64,000 nt of DNA, taken from Aquabacterium sp. (GTDB lineage: Bacteria > Pseudomonadota > Gammaproteobacteria > Burkholderiales > Burkholderiaceae_C). Both the position numbers and the translations under genes were made by a program. The notes beneath the pieces were generated by a model. It ran no database searches, had not been told where the DNA came from, and saw nothing but the letters and a program-made list of their open reading frames with translations. This document shows, piece after piece, positions 18,838 to 26,965 of the stretch. Position 1 is the stretch's first letter. Every line of letters begins with the position of its first letter. The stretch is taken from positions 124,001 to 188,000 of the forward strand of contig JAURXM010000132.1 in NCBI GenBank assembly GCA_030654395.1, written 5' to 3'.

Positions 18838-19869
18838 TCAACCTTGGCGCACAGCCGTTGGGGTCAGCCCTGTCCAGCGGCGTACGGCTCTGTTCATGGA
18901 GCTGGTCTCGGTGTAGGCAGCACGCTTTGCAATGTCGGCCAGGGGCAGCAGGCTGTGGCGCAGGTCGTGCAAGACTTGTTCGCGGCGAACGGCCTCCACC
19001 ATGTCTTTGAAGCTCAGGCCATTTTCAGACAGGCGGCGTTGGATTTGGCGTGCGGACAACCCCAAGTCAGCCTCTAGATCGGGTGCCAGCTTATCCAACA
19101 GAGGCAAGCTGCCTTTTTGAAGGCTGGTGGTGATGTGGCCGCGTAGCACGCTGACCATGTGCGTTTGATCCTGACCTTGTTTGGCCCATTGCTGGTCGCT
19201 GACTGCGCTCATCAAGGTGTGGAGCTTGGCGTCGGCGTGGGGGTTGGGCAATTGCAGCCAGTTGGCTGGGACCCGCTCGCCTGCATGCTCGGCATCGAAG
19301 GTGATGTCGCACCCTATGTACGCGCGTAGCGGCGCTGCATCCAAGGGGGGCGGGCAGGGCAGGCGCAACTGCAAGGGCACCAAGTGGCGGCCAGTGACCC
19401 AGCGTCCAAAGGCCACGCGGGCCACCATGGTGAACACCCACAGATTGGTGTCACTTGGGACGTCACCGGAGCAGACAAGTTGACTGTCAATGAAGTTGCC
19501 CTTGATGCGGTGCTCAATGTGCATTTGGGTGCAAATCAGCGATTGCAGCCGTTCAAACATGGCCAAGCCTGTTTGTAAATCGGCCGCGCTGATCAAGGTG
19601 TAGCCCAAGCTGCCCAAGTTGGCTGGCCGTACTTGTTGGCCAATACTCAGGCCGATATGGGGGTCTGCGCAGAGCGTGGCAGCCAGCCGCAATGCGTCGC
19701 ACAACTGCCGGGCTGGCACCCAAGGTGGGCTGCTGTCGTTCTCCATCTCGCTCAAACCCATTACACCCAAAATGGATCGGTGATCGAGATCTTGCGCCCG
19801 AACGTGGTCAGCGATCAGGCGGGCGAAGCTGGCGTTGAATCCCAGATTTGCAGCGTGGACAGGGGTCAT
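18838..19869 (-). CDS. AraC-family transcriptional regulator
   Basis: A 343-residue regulator. The N-terminal 200 or so residues match the ligand-binding domain found in OruR/ArgR-like AraC proteins (LIADHVRAQDLDHRSILGVMGLS, then HIGLSIGQQVRPANLGSLGYTLISA). The C-terminal AraC DNA-binding region has LGLSARQIQRRLSENGLSFK and PLADIAKRAAYTETSSMNRAVRRWTG. ATG 19869 is preferred; the longer frame adds 32 residues of basic, low-conservation sequence. It is divergent from the cytochrome P450 gene with 106 bases between, holding two inverted repeats. The usual logic is activation of the divergent gene in response to a lipid or other hydrophobic ligand; this is inference from arrangement. Confidence 0.87.
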   Translation of the reverse strand: MTPVHAANLGFNASFARLIADHVRAQDLDHRSILGVMGLSEMENDSSPPWVPARQLCDALRLAATLCADPHIGLSIGQQVRPANLGSLGYTLISAADLQTGLAMFERLQSLICTQMHIEHRIKGNFIDSQLVCSGDVPSDTNLWVFTMVARVAFGRWVTGRHLVPLQLRLPCPPPLDAAPLRAYIGCDITFDAEHAGERVPANWLQLPNPHADAKLHTLMSAVSDQQWAKQGQDQTHMVSVLRGHITTSLQKGSLPLLDKLAPDLEADLGLSARQIQRRLSENGLSFKDMVEAVRREQVLHDLRHSLLPLADIAKRAAYTETSSMNRAVRRWTGLTPTAVRQG

Positions 19870-19897
19870 TTTGACGCGGTGGTTGTGGTGTTTTTTT

Positions 19898-19913
19898 GCA
19901 CAATGGATTGTGC
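19898..19913. promoter_or_regulatory. Inverted repeat between araC-type regulator and P450 gene
   Basis: GCACAATGGATTGTGC: perfect 7-base arms around GG, 29 bases upstream of the regulator start and 63 bases upstream of the P450 start. A T-run precedes it. Candidate regulator-binding site. Confidence 0.45.
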
Positions 19914-19941
19914 CGTCAAGCTTGCGGTGTTTGCGGTTAAT

Positions 19942-19961
19942 GACAAGTGGACCTGCTTGTC
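19942..19961. promoter_or_regulatory. Second inverted repeat upstream of P450 gene
   Basis: GACAAG at 19942-19947 and CTTGTC at 19956-19961, 8 bases apart, 15 bases before the P450 ATG. It could form a leader hairpin or be part of an operator. Confidence 0.3.
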
Positions 19962-19975
19962 GCACAGTTCAAATC

Positions 19976-21415
19976 ATGAAAACATCCATTATTGCGGACG
20001 CAACTGCCACGCCTTTGCGGCATTTGAAGGACCTGCCGGGGCCCCGCCCTTGGCCCATCGTGGGCAATGCACTGCAGGTGGATTTGCACCGCCTGCACCA
20101 GAACATTGAGACATGGGTCAAGCAATACGGGCCACTGATGACCTTGAAGCTGGGCGGCATGCAGTTCATGGTGGTGTCTGACCATGAGTTGATTTCATCG
20201 CTGTTGCGAGACCGACCAGATACGTTTCGCCGCTCATCGCGCATGCAGAGAATCATGTCTGAGATGGGCATCAAGGATGGCGTTTTTGCCGCTGAAGGCT
20301 CAACTTGGTCCAAGCAAAGACGCATGGTGATGGCCAGCTTTTCACCGGGTCAAGTGCGGTCCTATTTGCCTGCCTTGTTGAACGTCACCAAACGGCTACA
20401 AAGCCGCTGGCAGCTTGCGGCCAAGCAAGGCGCGTCGGTTGATTTGCAGGCTGACTTGATGCGTTTCACAGTCGATGCGGTATCGGGTTTGGCTTTTGGT
20501 GTGGACGTCAATACGCTGTCATCCAACGACGACGTGATCCAGCAGCATTTGGATCAGATATTCCCGACCATTTGGCGCCGGATGCAAGCCATCGTGCCTT
20601 ATTGGCGGGTGCTCAAGCTGCCGAGGGACCATGCATTGGATCGCAGCGTGCGTGCGGTGAATGAGGCCATTCGTGTCTTCATGGCCGATGCGCGCGTGCG
20701 TTTGCAGGATGCGCAGCGGCGTGCCGCACCGCCCAATTTGCTGGAGGGCATGATCGTCGCAGCTGAAGCGTCTGGCAGTGGGATCACCGATGACGATGTG
20801 GTGGGCAATGTGTTCACCATGCTGCTGGCCGGAGAGGACACGACGGCGACCAGTCTGTCATGGATGATCTACCTGCTGTCTCGCCACCCCGAGGCCTTGC
20901 AACGCGCACGCGATGAGGTCGACAGGCTGATGGGGCCTGTGGACACGTGGACGGCGGAGTCCCTGGGTCAGTTGGACTACATGGAGGGCTGTATCCACGA
21001 AACGATGCGGCTCAAGCCGGTGGGCCCCTTTAATGCGGTGGAGGCTTTGGTCGACACACAAGTCGCTGGTGTGCGCATTCCCGCCAAGACGGGCGTGCTG
21101 CTGGTCATGCGCCATGACACTTTGCGTGATGAATGCTTCCCGCAGGCTCAGCAGTTCATGCCTGAGCGTTGGTTGCCCGAGGCAGACCACTTGGCGCCTG
21201 ATCACGCCAAACGGGTGTCCATGCCTTTTGGTGCGGGGCCTCGTATCTGCCCGGGACGCTATCTCGCGTTGCTGGAGATCAAGCTGGCGGCGGCCATGCT
21301 GCTGCAGTCGTTTGACATCGTGAGCGTTGACACACCGGATGGCGGTGAAGCGCAAGAGTTGATGTCCTTGACCATGGTGCCTGTTGGCTTGCGCATGACC
21401 TTACGGCGCAGATAA
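19976..21415 (+). CDS. Cytochrome P450
   Basis: A 479-residue P450 monooxygenase. The proline-rich hinge LPGPRPWPIVGN near residue 20 is followed by the C-helix WSKQRR (W111). The I-helix oxygen-activation motif is AGEDTTATS at 285-293, the K-helix ExxR is ETMR at 342-345, the PERF-type segment is MPERWLPE, and the haem loop is FGAGPRICPGR with Cys425 as the iron ligand. All essential motifs are present. There is no N-terminal membrane anchor, so it should be soluble, needing a separate ferredoxin and reductase, which are not in the window. ATG 19976 puts the hinge at the normal distance. The divergent AraC-type gene probably controls it. Fatty acid or related lipid hydroxylation would fit the neighbouring lipid operon, but the substrate is not readable. 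Confidence 0.93.
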   Translation: MKTSIIADATATPLRHLKDLPGPRPWPIVGNALQVDLHRLHQNIETWVKQYGPLMTLKLGGMQFMVVSDHELISSLLRDRPDTFRRSSRMQRIMSEMGIKDGVFAAEGSTWSKQRRMVMASFSPGQVRSYLPALLNVTKRLQSRWQLAAKQGASVDLQADLMRFTVDAVSGLAFGVDVNTLSSNDDVIQQHLDQIFPTIWRRMQAIVPYWRVLKLPRDHALDRSVRAVNEAIRVFMADARVRLQDAQRRAAPPNLLEGMIVAAEASGSGITDDDVVGNVFTMLLAGEDTTATSLSWMIYLLSRHPEALQRARDEVDRLMGPVDTWTAESLGQLDYMEGCIHETMRLKPVGPFNAVEALVDTQVAGVRIPAKTGVLLVMRHDTLRDECFPQAQQFMPERWLPEADHLAPDHAKRVSMPFGAGPRICPGRYLALLEIKLAAAMLLQSFDIVSVDTPDGGEAQELMSLTMVPVGLRMTLRRR

Positions 21416-21416
21416 A

Positions 21417-23894
21417 TCAGGCTCGGCCCATCCTGAGCATCCGTCGGCGTGCGACCCAAGCTTGGCCTAGACTGATGCCGCCATCTCCGCATGGGTATTG
21501 CTGAGCGCGCCAGACGGTCAAGCCATGGGCTTGAAGGTGCTCGTACACGGCATCATCCAATAGGCGGTTGGCCCAGCAGCCACCGGCCAGCACCACGGTG
21601 CGTACGCTTTCTTGGCGGCAGGCTTGTTGTGCCCAGTCGGCCAGTGCGGCAGCCACTGTGGCGTGAAACACCGCAGCCACGTGTGAAGGGGCTGCTTTGT
21701 CAGTTGACTGATCTGCCACCCAGTGCATCAAAGGGCGCCAGTCTAGTGTCATCGACGCCGTGATGGACCAACCTTGCGCCAAGGGCGCCACTGGCCAACT
21801 CTGTAGCGCCAGACTCTCCAACCGCATGGCGGCTTCGGCTTCGTAGGCGGCATGAGTGTGCGGCGCCAACACGTCGATCATGCCCGCTGCCGCGTCAAAC
21901 AACCGGCCCATGCTGGTGGAGTGGGGCTGTTGGTGGACGGATTGGCTTAACCAGCTGTGTAGCAAAGGGGCTTGGGCGTGTTGTGCAAACCGCAGCAGCA
22001 CTTCATGGCCTCGGCCCAGCGTATGCAGTGCGGCAGCAGCCATGCGCCACGGTTCACGCACGGCTTGATCTCCTCCAGGCATGGACAGGGGCAGCAGGTG
22101 GCCCAGTCGCTGGGTTTGGTCCCCATGCACCCATAACAATTCTCCGCCCCACGCATGGCCATCTTCGCCCAAGCCGTGGCCATCTAGCGCCACGCCAATG
22201 ACCGGGCCGCTGGCGGCCTTGTCGTCACTGTGCTCAGCCAAGACAGCGGCGACGTGTGCATGGTGGTGCTGCACTTGAATCAGCGGGAGCGGGTCAATGC
22301 GCGAAGCGGTGGACGCCCTCGTCTGCGTCAAATGAGCCGCCAAAATGGTGCTGAAAAAATCGGGATGCAGATCGCAAGCTAAGGCGTCTGGCTGTGTGTT
22401 GAGCCAAGTGGGCCAGATGTCAGCCAAGCGGGTGAAGGCCACCCGGGTCTCGACCGAGTCCATGTCACCTACATGGGGTGACATCAAGGCGCGCTCACCC
22501 TGTGTGATGCACAAGGTGTTTTTGAGCAGCGCCCCCACGGCCAGAATCGAGGGCGCTAAGGTGTGTTCATCTTTGGTTTGGCCTGCGCTGTCTGGCAGGG
22601 CCAAGGGCGTGGGCGCATAGCCCCGGCCACGCCGTAAAAAGCACGCTGAGCCATCGTGTCGGACACGCAAGAGGGTGTCGTCGTTGCGGGCCAGGATGTC
22701 TCGGTCATGCAGCAACCATGCGTCGGCCAACTCAGCCAAGTCCATCAAGGCGGTTTGGTTGTCCGTGACCAATGGCGTGCCCGGTGTGTTCGCGCTGGTC
22801 ATCACCAGCATGAGGTCTTGCGCTTGTGTCAACCATGCTGTGCCTTCAGGTCGGCCGCAGGCATCGTGGAACAAAAGGTGTTGGACGGGGGTGTAAGGCA
22901 GCATGACGCCCAGCCACGCTAAGCCCGGTGCAAGATAAGGCAGATCGCGTTGCGCTTGCGCTGTTTGTTGTAGCAGGACAATCGGGCGCTCGCTCAATTG
23001 CAGCCAACGTTGCTCATGCTCGCTGGCGTGTGCCCATGGTTGGACGCTGGCCATGTTGGCCATCATGACGGCCAAGGGTTTGCGGTCCCTGCGTTTGCGA
23101 TGCCTCAAGCGCGCGACAGCCGATGCCTGTCGGGCGTCGCAGCACAGGTGAAAGCCGCCTAGGGCCTTGATGGCCACGATGGCGCCGTCGCGCAACAAAG
23201 CCAGTGTCGCGGCAATGGGGTCTTGAGTGTCCTCGCTGCCATCGGCTTGACGCAGGCACAAACGTGGGCCGCAATCAGGGCAGGCGTTTGTCTGATGGTG
23301 GTAGCGCCTGTCGGTGCTACTGGCGTATTCATGGTCACACCGTTGGCAGGGCAGGAATTTCGACATGCTGGTGTGCACGCGATCAAAGGGCAGGCTGCGG
23401 GCGAGTGTGTAGCGTGGCCCGCACTGAGGGCAGTGGATGAAGGGGTGGCGCCAGCGCCGGTTATCAGGGTTGAACAGCTCACCCAGGCAGCGTGTGCAGA
23501 CACCTAGGTCGGTGCCGATGGTGGTCGCGCGGGTATGGGTGCCACTCAAGTCGGACTGGATTTCGAAGGCCTTGGGGCTGCTGGGGTCGGGTGCTTCTTG
23601 GGTCGTGGGCGCCCCCAATACCTTGATTTGCTCGACTTTGATCGGCAACGGGGCCGTCCAAAGGCGGGTTTGTAACGTGTCGATCACAGCGGTGTCGCCG
23701 TGCAAGTCGATTTCAACCCCGCTAGGGGTGTTGCGAACCCAGCCGATCAAGCCCAGTTCCGTGGCTTGCTGCCACACCCAAGGCCTCAAGCCAACACCTT
23801 GGACCACGCCGGTGACGGCTAGGCGGCGGTGCATGGCGGGTGCCCGTTCTTGTGAGCGGGTTTGTGATCTGTCCAGCAGGCGTAAAAGGTGCAC
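21417..23894 (-). CDS. hypF: Carbamoyltransferase HypF
   Basis: HypF makes the carbamoyl group that becomes the CN ligands of [NiFe] hydrogenases. All modules are visible in the 825-residue product: an acylphosphatase domain (VTGVVQGVGLRPWVW, with VRNTPSGVEI), two zinc-finger-like pairs (CTRC with CPQC, then CQRC with CPDC), a YrdC-type domain (IVAIKALGGFHLCCDA, RKPLAVMMAN) and a Kae1-like domain (QHHHAHVAAVLAEH, VALDGHGLGEDG, GGCWANRLLDDA). The GTG start has AAGGGAG ten bases upstream; an in-frame ATG at 23834 (residue 21) is an alternative nearer the domain start. No other hyp or hydrogenase gene is in the window, so it is an orphan here. Its stop is one base from the P450 stop. Confidence 0.92.
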   Translation of the reverse strand: MHLLRLLDRSQTRSQERAPAMHRRLAVTGVVQGVGLRPWVWQQATELGLIGWVRNTPSGVEIDLHGDTAVIDTLQTRLWTAPLPIKVEQIKVLGAPTTQEAPDPSSPKAFEIQSDLSGTHTRATTIGTDLGVCTRCLGELFNPDNRRWRHPFIHCPQCGPRYTLARSLPFDRVHTSMSKFLPCQRCDHEYASSTDRRYHHQTNACPDCGPRLCLRQADGSEDTQDPIAATLALLRDGAIVAIKALGGFHLCCDARQASAVARLRHRKRRDRKPLAVMMANMASVQPWAHASEHEQRWLQLSERPIVLLQQTAQAQRDLPYLAPGLAWLGVMLPYTPVQHLLFHDACGRPEGTAWLTQAQDLMLVMTSANTPGTPLVTDNQTALMDLAELADAWLLHDRDILARNDDTLLRVRHDGSACFLRRGRGYAPTPLALPDSAGQTKDEHTLAPSILAVGALLKNTLCITQGERALMSPHVGDMDSVETRVAFTRLADIWPTWLNTQPDALACDLHPDFFSTILAAHLTQTRASTASRIDPLPLIQVQHHHAHVAAVLAEHSDDKAASGPVIGVALDGHGLGEDGHAWGGELLWVHGDQTQRLGHLLPLSMPGGDQAVREPWRMAAAALHTLGRGHEVLLRFAQHAQAPLLHSWLSQSVHQQPHSTSMGRLFDAAAGMIDVLAPHTHAAYEAEAAMRLESLALQSWPVAPLAQGWSITASMTLDWRPLMHWVADQSTDKAAPSHVAAVFHATVAAALADWAQQACRQESVRTVVLAGGCWANRLLDDAVYEHLQAHGLTVWRAQQYPCGDGGISLGQAWVARRRMLRMGRA

Positions 23895-23944
23895 ATTGGC
23901 GCTACTCCCTTGTCTGGGTTGTCGCTGCCAGTATGCCGCAGCGA

Positions 23945-24835
23945 TCAGCTCATTGATCGGCCAATTTGACGCCCTTGCAGTTCTTTAAATAGGGCTGACT
24001 GATCCAGTTCACCTAGCCCATGTGAGGCTGCGCTTTCGTATAACGCGGTGAGTTGCGTGGTGATTGGTGCATCAAAGGCCAGTTCAGCCGAGGTGTGCAA
24101 GGCATTGCGCAGGTCTTTGAGTTGGGTGGACAAGGCGCCGCGCTTGGTGAAGTCGCCCTCGACCATGCGCTGTCCATGCACTTCGAGCACACGGCTCTCG
24201 GCAAAACCACCGCGCAAGGCTTGGCGCACTTTGGCTGGGTCGGCGCCGCCACGTTCGGCCATCAACAAGGCCTCTGCCACGGCGCCGATGGTGATGCCGA
24301 CGATCATTTGGTTGGCCAGCTTGGCCAGTTGCCCTGATCCCGCAGGGCCGACGTGAACGGGGTGCCCCAGTGCGCCCAATACGGTGCGTGCGCGATCGAA
24401 GTCGACCTCCAGTCCGCCGACCATGATGGCCAGTGTGCCCGCCTCGGCGCCCAAGGTGCCGCCAGAAACAGGCGCATCCAGTGTGTTGACGCCCAGTTGG
24501 GCCAGTCTGGCCGCATGGTCTTTGGCTTGCGCGGGCAGGATCGAGCTCATGTCGATGACCAGTGCGCCTTTTTTGAGCACGCTGGCCACGCCGGGCAGTG
24601 CCGGGTCAAACAGCAAGGATTCGACCACATCCCCGTCCGCTAGCATGGTGATCACGATGTCGGCGTCTTGCGCAGCGGCTGTTGGGGTTGTGTGCACGAT
24701 GGCCCCTGACGCGCCCAAGGCTTGCGCCTTGCCGGGGGTGCGGTTCCAGACTGATAAGGGGTAGCCTGAGGCCAGCAACCTGTGCGCCATGGGGGTGCCC
24801 ATCAGGCCGCAACCTAGCAAGGTAATTTTGGTCAT
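23945..24835 (-). CDS. NAD(P)-dependent beta-hydroxyacid dehydrogenase (3-HIBADH/GarR family)
   Basis: A 296-residue member of the 3-hydroxyisobutyrate dehydrogenase/tartronate semialdehyde reductase family. The N-terminal Rossmann motif is ITLLGCGLMGTPMA, with SVWNRTPGKA following as in NADP-preferring members. The substrate motif DAPVSGGTLGAEAGTL and the catalytic lysine motif GSGQLAKLANQMIV are both intact. Reaction: reversible NAD(P)-linked oxidation of a beta-hydroxyacid to the semialdehyde. ATG 24835 starts directly before the Rossmann strand; an upstream frame extension adds 14 residues and lacks conservation. It lies 50 bases from hypF on the same strand and is divergent from the PAS-GGDEF gene. 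The exact substrate is unknown. Confidence 0.87.
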   Translation of the reverse strand: MTKITLLGCGLMGTPMAHRLLASGYPLSVWNRTPGKAQALGASGAIVHTTPTAAAQDADIVITMLADGDVVESLLFDPALPGVASVLKKGALVIDMSSILPAQAKDHAARLAQLGVNTLDAPVSGGTLGAEAGTLAIMVGGLEVDFDRARTVLGALGHPVHVGPAGSGQLAKLANQMIVGITIGAVAEALLMAERGGADPAKVRQALRGGFAESRVLEVHGQRMVEGDFTKRGALSTQLKDLRNALHTSAELAFDAPITTQLTALYESAASHGLGELDQSALFKELQGRQIGRSMS

Positions 24836-24950
24836 ATATGTTGAATATGTCGTGAAAAGGCGGCGCTCATCCCTCATTTGAAGGGCAGTCAGTGCTTGTA
24901 TTTTCGACGACTATGTTGTCTGCTGGCTTTGGTGAGCAGCGTTGTTTAGC

Positions 24951-25979
24951 ATGCAGCTTCAATCTACACATATTCCAATGCTTATGGCCGATGCTTTCGT
25001 TCCTGATGTGCTCCAAAGCGGCGTCTTGAGTCAGGCTGTGTTGCACGCGCTTGATCAACTTGGTTTGGCCGTTTTGATCAAAGACGTGGCCAGTGGTCGA
25101 TACGATCACGCCAATGACATTGCCGCGCGGATGTTCGGTCTGCAAGCGCCCACCTTGGTTGGTGCAATGGACTCCGAATTGTTCGATGTGGCGCAGGCCG
25201 TCGCCTTGCGTGCCGCCGATCACCAAGCGCAGTCCGTGTCCTCTGGTTTGCGAACCGAGCACAAGCTGGAGTTGAGTGGTGGCCGCCACGAGTTCATCAC
25301 CTGGAGACAAGTCGTGGCCGTGGAGGGTGATCGCTCACCTAAATTGCTGTCTGTTTGGCAAGATGTGACCGAGTCGCGTCGCCAAGCGCAGCAACTGCAG
25401 GCCGCCATGGCCCAACTTGAGCAGCAGCAAAAGGCCAACGACACACTGCGCCGCGATGTGCAAGACAACCAAGTGCGCGATGTGGTTTCTGGTCTGTACC
25501 ACCGCGCTCACTTTGAAGAGCAGCTGCGCCGAGAGGCTGATCTGTCCAGCCGCGAGCAGCGCGAATTCGCGCTGGTGTCTATTGCGATTGACAACATCGA
25601 TGAGATCCGGCGCTTGCATGGTGATACCGGCTGCGAGCGGGTTGTCGAAGCGCTTGGGCGTTTGTTGCGGGTCAATACACGCGCGATGGACTCCCCATGC
25701 CGTCTGGCCGGAGACCGGTTTGTCGTGTTGCTTTCGGGCATTGGCTTGGCGATCGCGCACTCTCGGATGGAGCAATTTAGGCGCCAGTGCGTGCAGCACA
25801 TCGTGCCGTATAACGGACAGCAAATCCCGTTTACCGTCTGTATGGGTGTGGCCAGTTTCCCTCACACCGCAGGCGGCATTGATGAGCTGATGAACAGTGC
25901 CGATAAGGCCATGAACACGGCCCGCCAAAGCGGTAACCGCATCGTGTTGGCCAGCATCGAATTTTCACCCAGTAAATAG
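24951..25979 (+). CDS. PAS domain protein with degenerate GGDEF domain
   Basis: A 342-residue protein: a PAS-like sensor at about residues 25-140 (GLAVLIKDVASGRYDHAND, ending in LLSVWQDVTESRRQAQQL), a coiled coil at about 142-175, then a GGDEF-fold domain from 177. The signature loop is AGDRF at 253-257 in place of GGDEF, the usual DxLTGL start is DVVSGL, and the usual FKxxND substrate segment is absent after the first metal aspartate (IAIDNIDEIRRLHGD). I therefore expect no diguanylate cyclase activity; a role as a sensor or nucleotide-responsive partner is more plausible. ATG 24951 is chosen; ATG 24978 or 24984 are alternatives, none with a clear ribosome site. A canonical GGDEF gene starts at 63352. 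Confidence 0.8.
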   Translation: MQLQSTHIPMLMADAFVPDVLQSGVLSQAVLHALDQLGLAVLIKDVASGRYDHANDIAARMFGLQAPTLVGAMDSELFDVAQAVALRAADHQAQSVSSGLRTEHKLELSGGRHEFITWRQVVAVEGDRSPKLLSVWQDVTESRRQAQQLQAAMAQLEQQQKANDTLRRDVQDNQVRDVVSGLYHRAHFEEQLRREADLSSREQREFALVSIAIDNIDEIRRLHGDTGCERVVEALGRLLRVNTRAMDSPCRLAGDRFVVLLSGIGLAIAHSRMEQFRRQCVQHIVPYNGQQIPFTVCMGVASFPHTAGGIDELMNSADKAMNTARQSGNRIVLASIEFSPSK

Positions 25980-26004
25980 CGGCAGGCACGACCCCGCAGC
26001 CACA

Positions 26005-26043
26005 CAAAAAAACGGCCAGACCCTGAAAAGGTGTCTGGCCGTT
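26005..26043 (-). terminator. Rho-independent terminator after 6S RNA
   Basis: Perfect 11-base stem (26011-26021 with 26033-26043), 11-base loop. On the minus strand the stem is followed by seven T, so it stops minus-strand transcripts arriving from the 6S RNA gene. On the plus strand no T-run follows, so it would not serve the GGDEF gene efficiently. Confidence 0.85.
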
Positions 26044-26048
26044 GTCAT

Positions 26049-26228
26049 GTAAGTGTTCGCCGCCAGCCAGTTGCCGCATTCCTGAACCCAGGGGATTCAG
26101 GTGGGCGAGGTCAGCCATACTTTAGGTTCATCTGACGCGAGACGATCACACCAGTAAGGCGATATTCCAAGCCCTGGCTCTAAGAGCATCGGCTCAGGAA
26201 ATTAAAGCAACCAAGAAGGCGACGAACG
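26049..26228 (-). ncRNA. ssrS: 6S RNA
   Basis: 6S RNA mimics an open promoter and binds the sigma-70 RNA polymerase holoenzyme. On the minus strand the conserved 5' segment CCTGAGCCGATG is present (plus 26187-26198), as is the matching 3' half with GGGTTCAGGAATGCGGCAAC and GGCGGCGAAC. The ends pair as a closing stem: GTTCGTCGCC (26218-26227) with GGCGGCGAAC (26055-26064), one G-U pair. The gene lies just downstream of zapA, its usual place in Proteobacteria, and has its own promoter and a terminator. The exact ends are estimated from the stem and promoter spacing, within a few bases. Confidence 0.88.
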
Positions 26229-26233
26229 ATTTC

Positions 26234-26262
26234 ATTCTACGTTCTAACGGCGTGTCTGTTGA
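26234..26262 (-). promoter_or_regulatory. Predicted 6S RNA promoter
   Basis: On the minus strand TCAACA (26257-26262), 17-base spacer, TAGAAT (26234-26239). The start would fall near 26228, at the predicted closing stem. Confidence 0.55.
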
Positions 26263-26298
26263 GGTAAATAAACAGACTTCATGTGCTTCTTGAACGGA

Positions 26299-26643
26299 TC
26301 AGATCAAGTGGCCATCCATGTCGAGTGCGAGGTCTAGTCTGGCGATCAGGTTATCAACGTACTCGGGGGATGCGGCTGAGGGTGGTTCGTGATTGGGCTC
26401 GTGATGGGGGGTGTGATGCTTGGCGTTGGTGCCCGCTGCGCCAGGGCGCTCCGTGAGCATGTAAGCCAAGTTCAGCGCGGCGAGCACGGCGATGCGCTCA
26501 CGGGCCTTGAGCTTGCCGCTGTCACGGATGGCACACATCTCGCGGTCAACTTGCGACACCGCTTCTTTGAGTCGATCCTCTCCGCCGTCTGGGCAACCTA
26601 GCAGGTAGACCTGACCCATGATGGAGACTTCAATTTGCTTCAT
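26299..26643 (-). CDS. zapA: Cell division protein ZapA
   Basis: A 114-residue ZapA, the FtsZ-ring crosslinking protein. The N-terminal region has the family signature (KQIEVSIMGQVYLLGCPDGGEDRLKEAVSQVDREM), followed by ARERIAVLAALNLAYML and a C-terminal helix (EYVDNLIARLDLAL). The His/Pro-rich linker at about residues 70-92 (HHTPHHEPNHEPP) between the globular head and the C-terminal helix is unusually rich in His. It follows a small coiled-coil gene with a single base between stop and start, and precedes 6S RNA. Confidence 0.92.
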   Translation of the reverse strand: MKQIEVSIMGQVYLLGCPDGGEDRLKEAVSQVDREMCAIRDSGKLKARERIAVLAALNLAYMLTERPGAAGTNAKHHTPHHEPNHEPPSAASPEYVDNLIARLDLALDMDGHLI

Positions 26644-26644
26644 G

Positions 26645-26887
26645 TTAATCAGGACTCCGGTTGGTCAAGTCGCCATCGGACTCGTCTAAGCCATCGACGG
26701 GCATGGGCAGCTTGTCGATCAGCGCATCAATGCGGGCGCGGGCAGCAGACAGCCTGGCACGCAGCGAGTCACGCTCTTGGCTGGTCACGCTGACTTGCTG
26801 TTGCAGCAGCAAGTTGGTGCGGCGCAGTTCTTCGTGGCGCAATAAGAGGCGCTCAATGCGGTCTGTGAGTTCGTCGATTCTGGACAT
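26645..26887 (-). CDS. Small coiled-coil protein (ZapB-like/TIGR02449 type)
   Basis: An 80-residue protein that is nearly all heptad-patterned helix (IDELTDRIERLLLRHEELRR, then QQQVSVTSQERDSLRARL), ending in an acidic tail. Small coiled-coil proteins of this kind sit directly upstream of zapA in many Beta- and Gammaproteobacteria and are annotated TIGR02449 or ZapB-like. The tight coupling to zapA (one-base gap) suggests a role at the division ring; this is inference from position. The minus-strand leader contains GTCCCC and GGGGCA arms that could form a small hairpin ahead of the start. Confidence 0.8.
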   Translation of the reverse strand: MSRIDELTDRIERLLLRHEELRRTNLLLQQQVSVTSQERDSLRARLSAARARIDALIDKLPMPVDGLDESDGDLTNRSPD

Positions 26888-26937
26888 GGGCGTGTGCCCC
26901 TTTTTTGTGGGGACTTGTGGCTGAGCAGCACGAGGGA

Positions 26938-26958
26938 CATTGTAGGCGCCTTACAATG
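26938..26958. promoter_or_regulatory. Inverted repeat with divergent TACAAT elements
   Basis: CATTGTA and TACAATG (7-base arms, 7-base centre) midway between the coiled-coil gene and the cobalamin riboswitch. Each arm contains TACAAT, a -10-like hexamer, pointing outward on its own strand. No good -35 is seen for either, so promoter function is tentative. Confidence 0.35.
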
Positions 26959-26965
26959 CGCCCCG

